In this document: piece by piece, positions 32,998 through 43,170 of the stretch
Numbering within the stretch: position 1 is the stretch's first letter
Layout: each line of letters begins with the position of its first letter
Assembly (NCBI RefSeq): GCF_030268005.1
Contig: NZ_BRZC01000004.1
Location: forward strand, 620,001 to 684,000
Length of the DNA: 64,000 bases
Source of the DNA: Microbacterium arabinogalactanolyticum
GTDB lineage: Bacteria > Actinomycetota > Actinomycetes > Actinomycetales > Microbacteriaceae
Direction: 5' to 3'
Position numbers and translations under genes: made by a program
The notes under the pieces: model-generated
Seen by the model: the letters and a program-made list of their open reading frames with translations, nothing else
Told to the model about the DNA's origin: nothing
The model's database searches: none

Positions 32998-33735
32998 TCA
33001 GTGCGTGTTGTAGTCGGCGTTGTAGCGGTCGAGCACGTCGGCGATCGGGGCGTCCATCGCCAGAACGCCCTTGTCCAGATACAGGCCGCGCGTGCAGAAG
33101 CGCCGTAGGTCCCGCTCGTTGTGGCTGACGAAGAACAGGGTGCGGCCGTCGGCGAGCAGCTCATCGATGCGGGTGTAGCACTTGTCGCGGAAGGCCTTGT
33201 CGCCGACCGCGAGCACCTCGTCCACCAGCAGGATCGGCTCATCGAGCTGAGACACCACCGAGAACGCCAGGCGCACCTTCATGCCGTTGGAGAGGTGCTT
33301 GTACGGGGTGTCCTCGAAGCCCTCGAGCTCGGCGAACCCGATGATCTCGTCGTACCGGCTCGCGATCTCCGCGCGCGACATGCCGTGCAGGCCCGCCGTC
33401 ATCCTCACGTTCTCGCGCACCGTGAGGTCGCCCACGAATCCGCCGGTGAGCTCGATGAGGGGCGCGACTCCGCCGTGCACCTCGACCCCGCCCTCATCAG
33501 GCAGCAGGACGCCTGCGACCAGTCGGAGGAGCGTGGACTTGCCCTGGCCGTTGCGTCCGACCACGCCGATCGACTCCCCCGGCTGCACCGAGAAGCTCAC
33601 GTTCCGCAGCGCCCAGAACTCCCCCGGCCTCGAACGGCGGGATGCCCCGGCGAACAGGTCCTTGAAGCTTCGGCGTCCACGGCGGTTGCGGCGGAAATGC
33701 ACGCCCAGATCCTGCACCTCGATCGCGGCCGACAT
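32998..33735 (-). CDS. Wzt-type polysaccharide ABC exporter ATPase 1
   Basis: 245-residue ATPase of the teichoic acid/O-antigen export family (TagH/Wzt/RfbE). Walker A GRNGQGKST at 60-68, signature LSNGMKVRLAFS, Walker B ILLVDEVLAVGD, H-loop SHN. It lacks the C-terminal carbohydrate-recognition domain of long Wzt proteins. The ATG shares one base with the permease stop (TGATG). By position it most likely exports the galactofuran polymer, as Rv3781/Rv3783 do beside glfT1. Confidence 0.92.
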   Translation of the reverse strand: MSAAIEVQDLGVHFRRNRRGRRSFKDLFAGASRRSRPGEFWALRNVSFSVQPGESIGVVGRNGQGKSTLLRLVAGVLLPDEGGVEVHGGVAPLIELTGGFVGDLTVRENVRMTAGLHGMSRAEIASRYDEIIGFAELEGFEDTPYKHLSNGMKVRLAFSVVSQLDEPILLVDEVLAVGDKAFRDKCYTRIDELLADGRTLFFVSHNERDLRRFCTRGLYLDKGVLAMDAPIADVLDRYNADYNTH

Positions 33736-34553
33736 CACAGCTCCTTCAGCACGGGACGCTCGAGCGCACGGAACACCCACACGCCGAGGGCGAGGATCAG
33801 CAGGCTCATCACTGCGCTGATGATCACGGTCTGGGTGTGCCACTGGTCCGGGAAGAAGGCCATCCGGTAGAGCGTGAAGATCCCCGCCAGCGGGTTGAAC
33901 GCGCCGATGGTCTCGAAGGCACCGGGCAGGTTCGACACGTTGTAGATGATCGGCGTCGCATAGAACAGCGCTCTCAGGATCAGCCCCGTCGTCCGCTCGA
34001 GATCGGCGTACAGGGCGCACAGCGGCGCGACGATGAGACCGAGCCCGACAAGCAGGATCGTCTGCAGCAGGATCGCGACAGGGAGCCAGAGGATGCCCCA
34101 CCCGATGTGCGCGACCTGTTCGGGGTTCTTCTCGAAGAGCATGTTCGCGACGACGAAGATCGCCAGCACCGGCATCGAGAAGAGGAACTCGATACCCTTG
34201 CTCAGCACGATGCGATTCACCCAGATGGAGCGCGGGATCGCCGTCGAGCGCACCAGGCGGGAGTCGCGCTTGAACGCCTTGGTAAAGTCCGACACCGAGG
34301 AGTTGAACCACACCCACGGCAGCAGTCCGCTGATGAGGAAGACGATGTACGGGTCCTCGCCGACGTCGCGGTGGAAGACACGGGTGAAGACGAACCAGTA
34401 GATCGCGCTCATCACCAGCGGGTCGAGCACCGACCACAGATACCCGAGCGCGCTCGTGGAGTAGCGGACCTTCAGATCGCGCGCGGAGAGCAGCCACAGC
34501 GAGTGCGCGTATCGCTGAGGTGTGCCCGGGGCACCGACCGTGGTCCTGCTCAT
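33735..34553 (-). CDS. Wzm-type polysaccharide ABC exporter permease 1
   Basis: 272-residue ABC-2 permease with six TM segments; N-terminal amphipathic stretch followed by LKVRYSTSALGYLWSVLDPL, the usual entry of this family, and FNPLAGIFTLYRMAFF near the end. Forms the channel for the ATPase encoded next to it. Starts 7 bp after the glf stop, so glf-wzm-wzt is an operon. Confidence 0.91.
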   Translation of the reverse strand: MSRTTVGAPGTPQRYAHSLWLLSARDLKVRYSTSALGYLWSVLDPLVMSAIYWFVFTRVFHRDVGEDPYIVFLISGLLPWVWFNSSVSDFTKAFKRDSRLVRSTAIPRSIWVNRIVLSKGIEFLFSMPVLAIFVVANMLFEKNPEQVAHIGWGILWLPVAILLQTILLVGLGLIVAPLCALYADLERTTGLILRALFYATPIIYNVSNLPGAFETIGAFNPLAGIFTLYRMAFFPDQWHTQTVIISAVMSLLILALGVWVFRALERPVLKEL

Positions 34554-34560
34554 CCCGATG

Positions 34561-35999
<1,439 letters not shown>

Positions 36000-37439
36000 T
36001 CAGGAGTCGGCCGCGGCCCGCACCGTCTTCATCACAGAGTCGGTGACGATCGTCGGTCCACCCAGCACAACGATCCGCTGCGGGCGCAGCCGCGCGATCT
36101 CGTTCAGCACCGAGGACGGGACCGTCTTCGACTCCGTCAGCAGCACCGGGCCATTCAGGTGCCCGGCCGCCGCTGCGCCCGCGAGCGCATCGGCGAAGCT
36201 GGCACCGCTCGCGACGTAGGCGACCGGCACTCCGGGGTCACCGAAGGTGGCCTTGGAGATCGCGACGGCGGTGTCGTAGCGATTCGACCCGGACAGGCGC
36301 TGCGTGCTCGTCTCGATGCCGGTGGATGCCACGGCCGCAGCGACGACGGCATTGCTCACGGCACCGGTGCCGCCCAGCACGATAATCTGCGTGGGCGCGA
36401 GGGCCCTGAGTGCCGTCGCGGTCTCGCCAGGAAGCCTGTTGGTCTCGGTCAGCAGCACCGGAGCCCCGACGACGCCGGCGGCAGCGGCGCCGGCAAGGGC
36501 GTCCGGGAAGTCCAGACCGTTCGCCAGGTAGACGACGTCCGATCCGTCCCCCCAGAGTGATGCGACATCCGCGGCCGTGCCGAATCTGTTCGCACCGAAG
36601 AGACGGAACGCATCGACAGTCGAGGTGGACGCCGCCGAGCTGCCGACGGCATCGCTTACGGATGCCGGACCGCCCGCGACGATGAGGTACTCCGGCGACA
36701 GCGCGCTCAGTTCCGTGAGCACGGGTCCGGGGAGCTTCTTCGGCTCGGTCAGGAGCACCGGCCCGCCAAGCGCGCCCGCAGCGGCGGCAGCGGCGAGCGC
36801 GTCCGGGAAGTCGAGCCCGTTCGCGAGGAATGCGGCCGGCACCGGCGCTTCGGGGAACGCGTCTGCGGCCACGGCGACGGCCGTCTCGAAGCGGTTGGCA
36901 CCGAATCGGCGGTCGACCGTGGTCAGCGGCGTGGTGAAGGTCGCCGACCCGAACTCGCCGAGGCCGACCGCGTTCTGCGCCGCCACGCGGATCTCGTAGG
37001 AGCCGCCCGGATCGAGGTCGGTGATCCACACCGCTGCGTCGGTCCAGTCCGTGACCTCGTCGAGCATGGCGCCGTTCTGCAGGAGCTGCACGGTGTAGCC
37101 GGTGATCGGCGAGCCGCCGTCTGCGCCGGCCCATCGGAAGCGCGCATCGGAGGTGTGCACCCAGTCCACCGTGATCGACGGGACACCGGGAGCGATCGCC
37201 TCGCTCGCGCTGATCTGCGATCGCGGCGCCGGACGCTCAAGTGCGTCGGGTGCGCCCGGCATGCGGTTCAGGTGCGGGCCCTCCGGGGCCTGCTGCGGTT
37301 CGGCCTGATCCGCGGGGGCCCGCGGAATCGTCGGACGGTCCGGATCGGTCGCCATGGCGGCCGAGGGCGGTAGGACGAGCGCGATGGACGCTGCCGCGAT
37401 CACTGCGGTCAGCGTCATTCGGCGCACACGTGCAGTCAT
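36000..37439 (-). CDS. Secreted fibronectin-III plus CWB2 cell-wall-binding protein
   Basis: 479 residues. Signal peptide (about 1-30, ending near SAAMA), a Pro-rich spacer, one fibronectin type III domain (about 85-170, SPITGYTVQLLQNG), then three cell-wall-binding type 2 repeats, each opening with R(F/L).G.NR(F/Y).TA and containing FPDALA or FADALA and LLTE. CWB2 repeats bind anionic secondary wall polymers noncovalently. No enzymatic domain. Surrounded by glycan genes, so the ligand may be made locally. Confidence 0.9.
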   Translation of the reverse strand: MTARVRRMTLTAVIAAASIALVLPPSAAMATDPDRPTIPRAPADQAEPQQAPEGPHLNRMPGAPDALERPAPRSQISASEAIAPGVPSITVDWVHTSDARFRWAGADGGSPITGYTVQLLQNGAMLDEVTDWTDAAVWITDLDPGGSYEIRVAAQNAVGLGEFGSATFTTPLTTVDRRFGANRFETAVAVAADAFPEAPVPAAFLANGLDFPDALAAAAAAGALGGPVLLTEPKKLPGPVLTELSALSPEYLIVAGGPASVSDAVGSSAASTSTVDAFRLFGANRFGTAADVASLWGDGSDVVYLANGLDFPDALAGAAAAGVVGAPVLLTETNRLPGETATALRALAPTQIIVLGGTGAVSNAVVAAAVASTGIETSTQRLSGSNRYDTAVAISKATFGDPGVPVAYVASGASFADALAGAAAAGHLNGPVLLTESKTVPSSVLNEIARLRPQRIVVLGGPTIVTDSVMKTVRAAADS

Positions 37440-37529
37440 GGATCCTCATCTCAGACAGCGACACCCCGCGAGTCCCCTACGGTGCGGATCAGCCGATGTG
37501 TGATCCTATCCTGAGAATTCCCTGTACGG

Positions 37530-38732
37530 TCAGATCCCGGCGGCTCCCGCTGACGGATCCGCGACGCCGAGGAATGGCGCCAGGGCCGCTGCTGAGCGCC
37601 GCCCGTCGTGCACATCCCGCACGAAGGCGGGACCGCGCGCCGCAACGGCGGCGTACCGATCCGGCCGCGCGACGACGTCCCGCAGCAGATCCTCGAGTCC
37701 ATCCGCGGTCGACTCGAGGATCGGCAGCTCCACTCCGGTGCGCTCGCGCACCTCGCCGCGGACCAGATCCGAGACGTGGCTGATCACCAGACGCCCGGAG
37801 GCCATCGCCTCGCACGCGGCGACGCCGTAGATGCCCAGGGAGAACTGGTCCAGGACGATGTCGCTCGCCCCGTACACCGCCGGCATGTCGCCGGAGGGTA
37901 TCCCCTGCACCTCGCGGTACTCGATGACGCCTTCGTCGTGCAGGCGGCGCACGACGGGGTCGATCAGCGCGCTCCCCTTGAGCCCGGCCCGGCTGGGCGC
38001 GTGCACGACCACCGGTCGGGCTCGGGTCAGCGCGGTCGACGGCGCTGCCGCGTCCCAGCGATCCGGATCCACGACCACGGGCAGCCATGAGGCCTCGGGG
38101 ACGTACGCCAGCAGGTCGGGCGTCGATACGAACACCGGCAGACCCGTGGCGTCGATGAGCGCGCGGTTATTCCGCGCGATCTCCTCGAGCTGTCGGGTCT
38201 CCGCGTCGTCGTCGGCGAACGGCGAGTCCTTCTCCTCCTGCGCGTTTCGGCTCGGCAGGCGGATGTCACTGCCGTGGAAGAGAAGCGCGACCTCCACTCC
38301 GGCATCCGTCATCGCCCGCAGATGGTCCGCGACCGGGGCGTGGGTGCCGAACAGCCGCGCCCCGGACTCCACGATCACATGCGTGAAGGAGCGCAGTATC
38401 GCCGCGCGCTCGGCATCCTGCCACCGGCGGATGCCGGAGGCGACCTCCGCGGGCACGGAGTGGTCCGCGGGGAACATGAATCGATCAGCGCGTCCGCGAT
38501 ACATCAGGTCCACGGCGGACACCCCGGGCAGACGCTCCGCCGCCCGCGCCCAGGCATAGCCCTGCCCCGCCGAGTTCACCGGGCCGATGAGCAGGGTGCG
38601 CTCCCCGGGGGTCGCACACGTGACAGGGGTCTCCCTGTGCATCCGTCGCCGCCACGGGTGGATGCGATCAGCCACCTGGTACGGGAGCGCGACGAAGATC
38701 GAGGTCGCGAGCTCACGCAGCACGCCCGTCAT
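37530..38732 (-). CDS. Glycosyltransferase (GT-B, GT4-like)
   Basis: 400-residue GT-B type protein. The N-terminal half carries LLIGPVNSAGQGYAWARA, the C-terminal half VVHAPSRAGLKGSALIDPVV and the nucleotide-sugar motif YGVAACEAMASGRLVI. No TM segment. The ATG at 38732 is 7 bp after the dehydrogenase stop; an in-frame GTG precedes it directly. Part of the minus-strand group 41242-37530. Donor not deducible. Confidence 0.8.
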   Translation of the reverse strand: MTGVLRELATSIFVALPYQVADRIHPWRRRMHRETPVTCATPGERTLLIGPVNSAGQGYAWARAAERLPGVSAVDLMYRGRADRFMFPADHSVPAEVASGIRRWQDAERAAILRSFTHVIVESGARLFGTHAPVADHLRAMTDAGVEVALLFHGSDIRLPSRNAQEEKDSPFADDDAETRQLEEIARNNRALIDATGLPVFVSTPDLLAYVPEASWLPVVVDPDRWDAAAPSTALTRARPVVVHAPSRAGLKGSALIDPVVRRLHDEGVIEYREVQGIPSGDMPAVYGASDIVLDQFSLGIYGVAACEAMASGRLVISHVSDLVRGEVRERTGVELPILESTADGLEDLLRDVVARPDRYAAVAARGPAFVRDVHDGRRSAAALAPFLGVADPSAGAAGI

Positions 38733-38739
38733 CACGACT

Positions 38740-40035
38740 TCAGGCTGCGGCGCCGACCACGATCCGGGGCGTGCCCGCCCACAGCGCGGCGTCGGTGGCG
38801 TTGCGACCGTCGACGAGCAGCTTGATCCCGGGGATCTGCTCGGGAGACACGGTCTTGTAGTCGGCATGGTCAGTCTGCAGGACGGCGAGCTCCGCCTCGG
38901 CGCCGAGCGCGAAGGGCTCGAAGCCGAGGCCGCGCAGCTCGTCGTCGGTGTACAGCGGGTCGTGCACGAACACCTCCGCGCCGCGCTGCTTCAGCGCCGC
39001 GACGGTCGGGAAGACGCCGGAGAAGGCGGTCTCCTTCACGCCACCACGGTAGGCGGCACCAAGAACGACGGCCCGGCGTCCGGTCAGGTCGCCCAGCACG
39101 CCAGCGGCCTGGGCAACCAGTCGTTCAGGCATGGAGGCGTTGAACTGACGCGCCACGCGGACGATGTCGGCATCCGGATCCGTCGACAGGTACAGACGCG
39201 GATACACCGGGATGCAGTGCCCGCCGACCGCGATGCCAGGACGGTGAATGTGGCTGTAGGGCTGAGAGTTGCAGGCCTCGATCACCTTGTACACGTCGAT
39301 GCCGTGGCTCGCGGCGAAGACGCCGAACTGGTTGGCCAGGCCGATGTTCACGTCACGGTAGGTGGTCTCGGCGAGCTTGGCCATCTCGGATGCCTCGGTG
39401 GAGCCCAGGTCCCAGACACCGTTCGGCTGCGCGAGGTCGGGACGCTCATCGAACTGCAGCACGGCCTCGTAGAACTCACGGGCGCGACGGGTGCCCTCAT
39501 CCGACAGAGCGCCGATCAGCTTGGGGTACTTGCGCAGGTCGGCGAAGACGCGACCGGTGAGCACCCGCTCGGGCGAGTAGACGACGTGGAAGTCGACGCC
39601 CTCGATCAGACCGGAGCCCTCCTCCAGCATCGGCTTCCAGCGAGTGCGGGTCGTACCGACGGGCAGGGTGGTCTCATACGAGACGAGCGTGCCGGGGGTC
39701 AGGTGCTCGGCCAGCGACTTCGTCGCGGCGTCCATGTACTTGAAGTCCGGCTCCCAGGTCTCGTCGTTCACGAACACGGGAGCGACGAGGACCACGGCAT
39801 CCGCGCCGGGGATCGCCTCGGAGTAGTCGGTGGTCGCGCGCAGGCGACCGGTGGGGATCAGCTCCTCGAGCTTCTCCTGCAGGTGCGCCTCCCCGGGGAA
39901 GGGCTCCACCGCCGCGTTGATCGTGTCGACAGCCCTCTGGTTGACATCGACTCCGATCACATCATGGCCGGAAGAGGCGAACTGGACGGCGAGGGGAAGC
40001 CCGATCTTTCCGAGGGCGACGACAGCAATCTTCAC
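38740..40035 (-). CDS. UDP-sugar 6-dehydrogenase (WbpA-type role)
   Basis: 431-residue nucleotide-sugar dehydrogenase: NAD-binding LGKIGLPLA at 8-16, YSPERV at about 153-158, K220 in MAKLAETTYRD and catalytic C274 in GGHCIPV. Oxidises C6 of a UDP-sugar to the uronate; the N-acetylhexosamine branch (WbpA/WecC-like) is favoured by context. Oddity: the usual CIPVDP reads CIPVYP. GTG start lies 6 nt after TACGAT. Only UDP-sugar dehydrogenase in the window, so it probably opens the diaminouronic acid route. Confidence 0.88.
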   Translation of the reverse strand: MKIAVVALGKIGLPLAVQFASSGHDVIGVDVNQRAVDTINAAVEPFPGEAHLQEKLEELIPTGRLRATTDYSEAIPGADAVVLVAPVFVNDETWEPDFKYMDAATKSLAEHLTPGTLVSYETTLPVGTTRTRWKPMLEEGSGLIEGVDFHVVYSPERVLTGRVFADLRKYPKLIGALSDEGTRRAREFYEAVLQFDERPDLAQPNGVWDLGSTEASEMAKLAETTYRDVNIGLANQFGVFAASHGIDVYKVIEACNSQPYSHIHRPGIAVGGHCIPVYPRLYLSTDPDADIVRVARQFNASMPERLVAQAAGVLGDLTGRRAVVLGAAYRGGVKETAFSGVFPTVAALKQRGAEVFVHDPLYTDDELRGLGFEPFALGAEAELAVLQTDHADYKTVSPEQIPGIKLLVDGRNATDAALWAGTPRIVVGAAA

Positions 40036-40041
40036 ACCACA

Positions 40042-40047
40042 ATCGTA
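40042..40047 (-). promoter_or_regulatory. Leaderless -10 element for UDP-sugar dehydrogenase
   Basis: TACGAT on the minus strand, 6 nt before the GTG; it lies in the 43-bp gap after the upstream glycosyltransferase. Confidence 0.4.
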
Positions 40048-40078
40048 GGGGATCCTCCTGAACGCGGGGTCGGTGCCG

Positions 40079-41242
40079 TCAGCCGCGGACGATCTCCTCG
40101 GATCGCTCCACGATGCGCTCGGCGACCGCGGAGAGCGAATACCGGCCAGCGGCCCATGCCGCCAGCTCGACGCGTCGCGAGGTAGCGAGCGGCTCTTCGG
40201 CGGCCGCCAGCATCGCCGTCCGCGCGGCCGCGGCATCCCACTCCACCGCCGTCCCCACCGGGTGGTGCTGCGACTCGGTCCGCAGGAACGGACCCGTCGG
40301 CCCCGCGCCGGCGAAGATCACCGGGCAACCCGAGACGAGCGATCCGTACACCTTGGTCGTGAAGGCGTAGTCGTAGCCGGCGCCGGGCTTGAGACTGGCC
40401 AGCGACGCCGTCGCCGAACTCAGCACCTCCGCGAGCTGCTCCGGCGGGACGGGATCGCGGAACTCGACCCCGGTCAGTCCGAGTTCGGCGATGCGGGCGC
40501 GCATCCGCGGCTGCTCGGAGCCGTTCCCGATGAACAGCAGCCGGGCGTCCGGGTGCGCCTCGCGCACCCCGGCGAACGCCTCCAGGAACACGTCGGCGCC
40601 GTGCCACTCCGAGTACGAGCCGGGATAGACGAACAGCGGCGCGGTCGGCGGGTCCTGGGGGGCGTACCGGAACGACGCGGTGTCGGTGCCGAATCCCACG
40701 GCCGTGGCGGGCACATCGATCCCGATCTGGCGCATCCGGTCGATCAGCCCCTCCGAGATGGCGAACGCGTGCGCGGTCCCCCGCATCGCGAAGCGCTCCA
40801 CCGCGCGCAGGGCTCCGAGCACCAGCGGAGACGAGGTGACGACACCGGCCGCGTCGGCCCAGAGATCGGCTGCGTCGTATACGTACGGCGTGCGGCGCAG
40901 GAGGGACACGGCGCGCACGACCGCGCCCGTCGTGGGGGGCGGCTCCACGAGGTAGAGGTCCGCTCGCCGCGAGAAGAGCAGGCGGAACAACACCGGGATG
41001 TCGAACGACAGGTACGACAAGTATCCGCGGACGTATCCCTGCCGGTCGCGCTTCACCCGCGCGCGGCGCACGCGGATCCCGCGCGGGTCGGCTCCGGATG
41101 CCGCAGGCGGCGGCGTGCTGGTGAGCACTTCGACCTCATGGCCGGCATCACGGAACGCCTCCGCGGTCGCGCGGAGCAGGAACGAGGCTGCCGCCGGTTC
41201 GGGCGTGAAGATGCGGCTGACGATGACGATACGCATAGGCAT
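40079..41242 (-). CDS. Glycosyltransferase family 4 (WbuB-like)
   Basis: 387-residue GT-B enzyme. N-terminal MRIVIVSRIFTPE, YDAADLWADAAG, then the donor domain with YPGSYSEWHGADVFLEAF, FIGNGSEQP and TTKVYGSLVSGCPVIFAG. Resembles WbuB-type transferases that use UDP-N-acetylated aminosugars. First gene of the minus-strand set that includes the UDP-sugar dehydrogenase. Alternative start two codons downstream. Confidence 0.85.
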   Translation of the reverse strand: MPMRIVIVSRIFTPEPAAASFLLRATAEAFRDAGHEVEVLTSTPPPAASGADPRGIRVRRARVKRDRQGYVRGYLSYLSFDIPVLFRLLFSRRADLYLVEPPPTTGAVVRAVSLLRRTPYVYDAADLWADAAGVVTSSPLVLGALRAVERFAMRGTAHAFAISEGLIDRMRQIGIDVPATAVGFGTDTASFRYAPQDPPTAPLFVYPGSYSEWHGADVFLEAFAGVREAHPDARLLFIGNGSEQPRMRARIAELGLTGVEFRDPVPPEQLAEVLSSATASLASLKPGAGYDYAFTTKVYGSLVSGCPVIFAGAGPTGPFLRTESQHHPVGTAVEWDAAAARTAMLAAAEEPLATSRRVELAAWAAGRYSLSAVAERIVERSEEIVRG

Positions 41243-41260
41243 TGGCGCACGGACGCGCTC

Positions 41261-41279
41261 GGGCGCATGGCATGCGCCC
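41261..41279. promoter_or_regulatory. 19-bp palindrome upstream of GT4 gene
   Basis: GGGCGCATG-G-CATGCGCCC, perfect 9-bp arms around one base, 19-37 nt before the ATG at 41242 in the divergent gap to the ABC flippase gene. Candidate operator; no known consensus recognised. Confidence 0.4.
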
Positions 41280-41318
41280 GTAACGCTAGCACGCCAGGTT
41301 CACCCAGCCTGAGCCGGA

Positions 41319-41356
41319 TAGACTTCCGGGGCCGGCTCAGGGCTCCATGCTGAGCC
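41319..41356 (+). promoter_or_regulatory. Candidate -10 and leader hairpin of ABC flippase gene
   Basis: TAGACT at 41319-41324 would start a leader of about 40 nt holding a 7-bp stem (41334-41340 with 41350-41356, 9-nt loop), followed by GGGAGA before the ATG at 41371. Confidence 0.35.
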
Positions 41357-41370
41357 CGAGTGGGAGACGA

Positions 41371-43149
41371 ATGAATTCTGTCATCGCCTTGTATCGCGAG
41401 GTCACCAGTGTGCTGCCTCCCGAGGCTCGCCGCTTCATCGCCACGTACTCGTGGTTGCTGGCGTCGCTGGCCATCTTCGACGCCGCCGCGCTGGGCCTGC
41501 TCGCGCTGGTCATCGGCCCTCTCGCGGCGGGCACGCCCGTGCGGCTTCCGTTGATCGGTGAGCTGGACGGAATGGGCGTCATCATCGCGATTCTGCTGAT
41601 CTGCGCGATGATGATCACCAAGGGCCTCCTCTCCACACTGGTCATGTGGTGGGGCACGCGCCGCATCGCGCGATACCAGGTGGTCGTGGGTGACCGGCTC
41701 TTCCGCGCCTACATCCACGCTCCGTGGACGCTGCGCCTGAAGAAGAACTCCTCTGACATGCTGCGCTTCACAGACGGCGGCGTGGACGCGATGATCAACT
41801 CGTTCCTGCTCCCCGGCGCGACCCTGCTCGGCGAGGCGGTGAGCCTTTTCGTGGTCGTCGCCACGCTGGCACTCGTTCAGCCCGCCATCGCCGCGATCAC
41901 GCTCGTGTACATCCTCCTGCTGGGCGCGGTCCTCTACCTGTGGATCGCGAAGCACGCGCGCGTCGCCGGCGAGGTCAACCTCGCCGCCTCCATCCGCACC
42001 TCGCGACTGATCCTGGAAATCATGTCAACGCTGAAGGAGATCAGCCTTCGCAACAAGGAGGACGCTGTCGCGGACGTCGTCACGAAGAGCCGGACGGAGA
42101 GCTCGCGCGCTCGAGCGAACACCTACTTCCTCGGCCAGGTGCCCCGTTACGTATTGGAGTCAGGCATCATCGGCGGCTTCATCGTGGTCGGCGGTGCAGG
42201 TTTCCTCATCGGCGGACAGGAGGCCGCCATCACTGCAGTCGCGATGTTCGGCCTGGCCGGTTTCCGCATGGCACCCTCCATCACGCGGTTCCAATCGATC
42301 ATGTCCATGATGCAGTCGACCGCCCCGTACCCGCGCAAGGTGCTCGACGAACTCGCCGAGGCCGAGCAGCAGATCGCCACCGCTCCCGGCGGCGGCGATG
42401 GCGCGGTACCCGAGGCGCCGAAGACCCTGCGGCTCGACAACGTGTCCTACCGCTATTCGCCGGAAGCAGCACTCGCCGTGCGTGACGTGTCGATCGACAT
42501 CCCGTTCGGGTCGTTCGTCGCCTTCGTGGGAGCGTCCGGATCCGGGAAGTCGACGATGGTCGATCTGATCCTGAGCCTGCTCGAACCCACTCAGGGCGTG
42601 ATCAGCGTGGACGATGCCCCGCTCACCTCGATGGCCCGCTCCTGGCGGGAGCGGGTCGGCTACGTCCCCCAAGATGTCGCCCTGTTCGACGCGACGATCG
42701 GCAGGAACGTCGCCCTGACCTGGGATGATGACGTGGATGCCGCGCGCGTGGAGACGGCGCTGCGCCAGGCTCACGTCTGGGACATCGTGTCCAGACGCGA
42801 TGGGGGCATCGATTCACAGGTCGGAGAGCGAGGCATCTCGCTCTCCGGCGGGCAGCGTCAGAGGCTGGGTATCGCCCGGGCCTTGTACGTGGACCCGCTG
42901 GTACTCGTCATGGACGAGGCAACCAGCGCGTTGGACACCAAGACCGAGGCGGCCGTCTCGGAGTCGATCACGAGCCTGGCGGGTCAGCGGACGCTGATCG
43001 TGGTCGCCCACCGGCTGTCGACGATCCGTCACGCGGACCAGATCTTCTTCATGCGCGACGGAGAGGTCGCCGGACGCGGCACGTTCGACGAGCTGGTCGC
43101 CGCCGTGCCCGACTTCGCACATCAGGCCGCTCTGGCCGGCCTCGCCTGA
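41371..43149 (+). CDS. Fused ABC exporter (PglK/MsbA-like glycolipid flippase)
   Basis: 592-residue half transporter: six-TM exporter domain (about 1-330), then an ATPase domain with Walker A GASGSGKST, Q-loop VPQDVALF, signature LSGGQRQRLGIARAL, Walker B LVMDEATSALD and H-loop AHRLS. Works as a homodimer. Among glycan genes, the likeliest job is flipping lipid-linked oligosaccharide, as PglK does. ATG at 41371 supported by GGGAGA. The exporter could instead serve another lipid. Confidence 0.87.
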   Translation: MNSVIALYREVTSVLPPEARRFIATYSWLLASLAIFDAAALGLLALVIGPLAAGTPVRLPLIGELDGMGVIIAILLICAMMITKGLLSTLVMWWGTRRIARYQVVVGDRLFRAYIHAPWTLRLKKNSSDMLRFTDGGVDAMINSFLLPGATLLGEAVSLFVVVATLALVQPAIAAITLVYILLLGAVLYLWIAKHARVAGEVNLAASIRTSRLILEIMSTLKEISLRNKEDAVADVVTKSRTESSRARANTYFLGQVPRYVLESGIIGGFIVVGGAGFLIGGQEAAITAVAMFGLAGFRMAPSITRFQSIMSMMQSTAPYPRKVLDELAEAEQQIATAPGGGDGAVPEAPKTLRLDNVSYRYSPEAALAVRDVSIDIPFGSFVAFVGASGSGKSTMVDLILSLLEPTQGVISVDDAPLTSMARSWRERVGYVPQDVALFDATIGRNVALTWDDDVDAARVETALRQAHVWDIVSRRDGGIDSQVGERGISLSGGQRQRLGIARALYVDPLVLVMDEATSALDTKTEAAVSESITSLAGQRTLIVVAHRLSTIRHADQIFFMRDGEVAGRGTFDELVAAVPDFAHQAALAGLA

Positions 43150-43153
43150 TCGA

Positions 43154-43170
43154 CGGGGCGCTCAGCCCCG
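43154..43170. terminator. Short hairpin at convergent flippase/GT junction
   Basis: 6-bp GC stem (CGGGGC/GCCCCG) with a 5-nt loop just after the flippase stop; it overlaps the last codons of the convergent glycosyltransferase gene. Confidence 0.35.
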
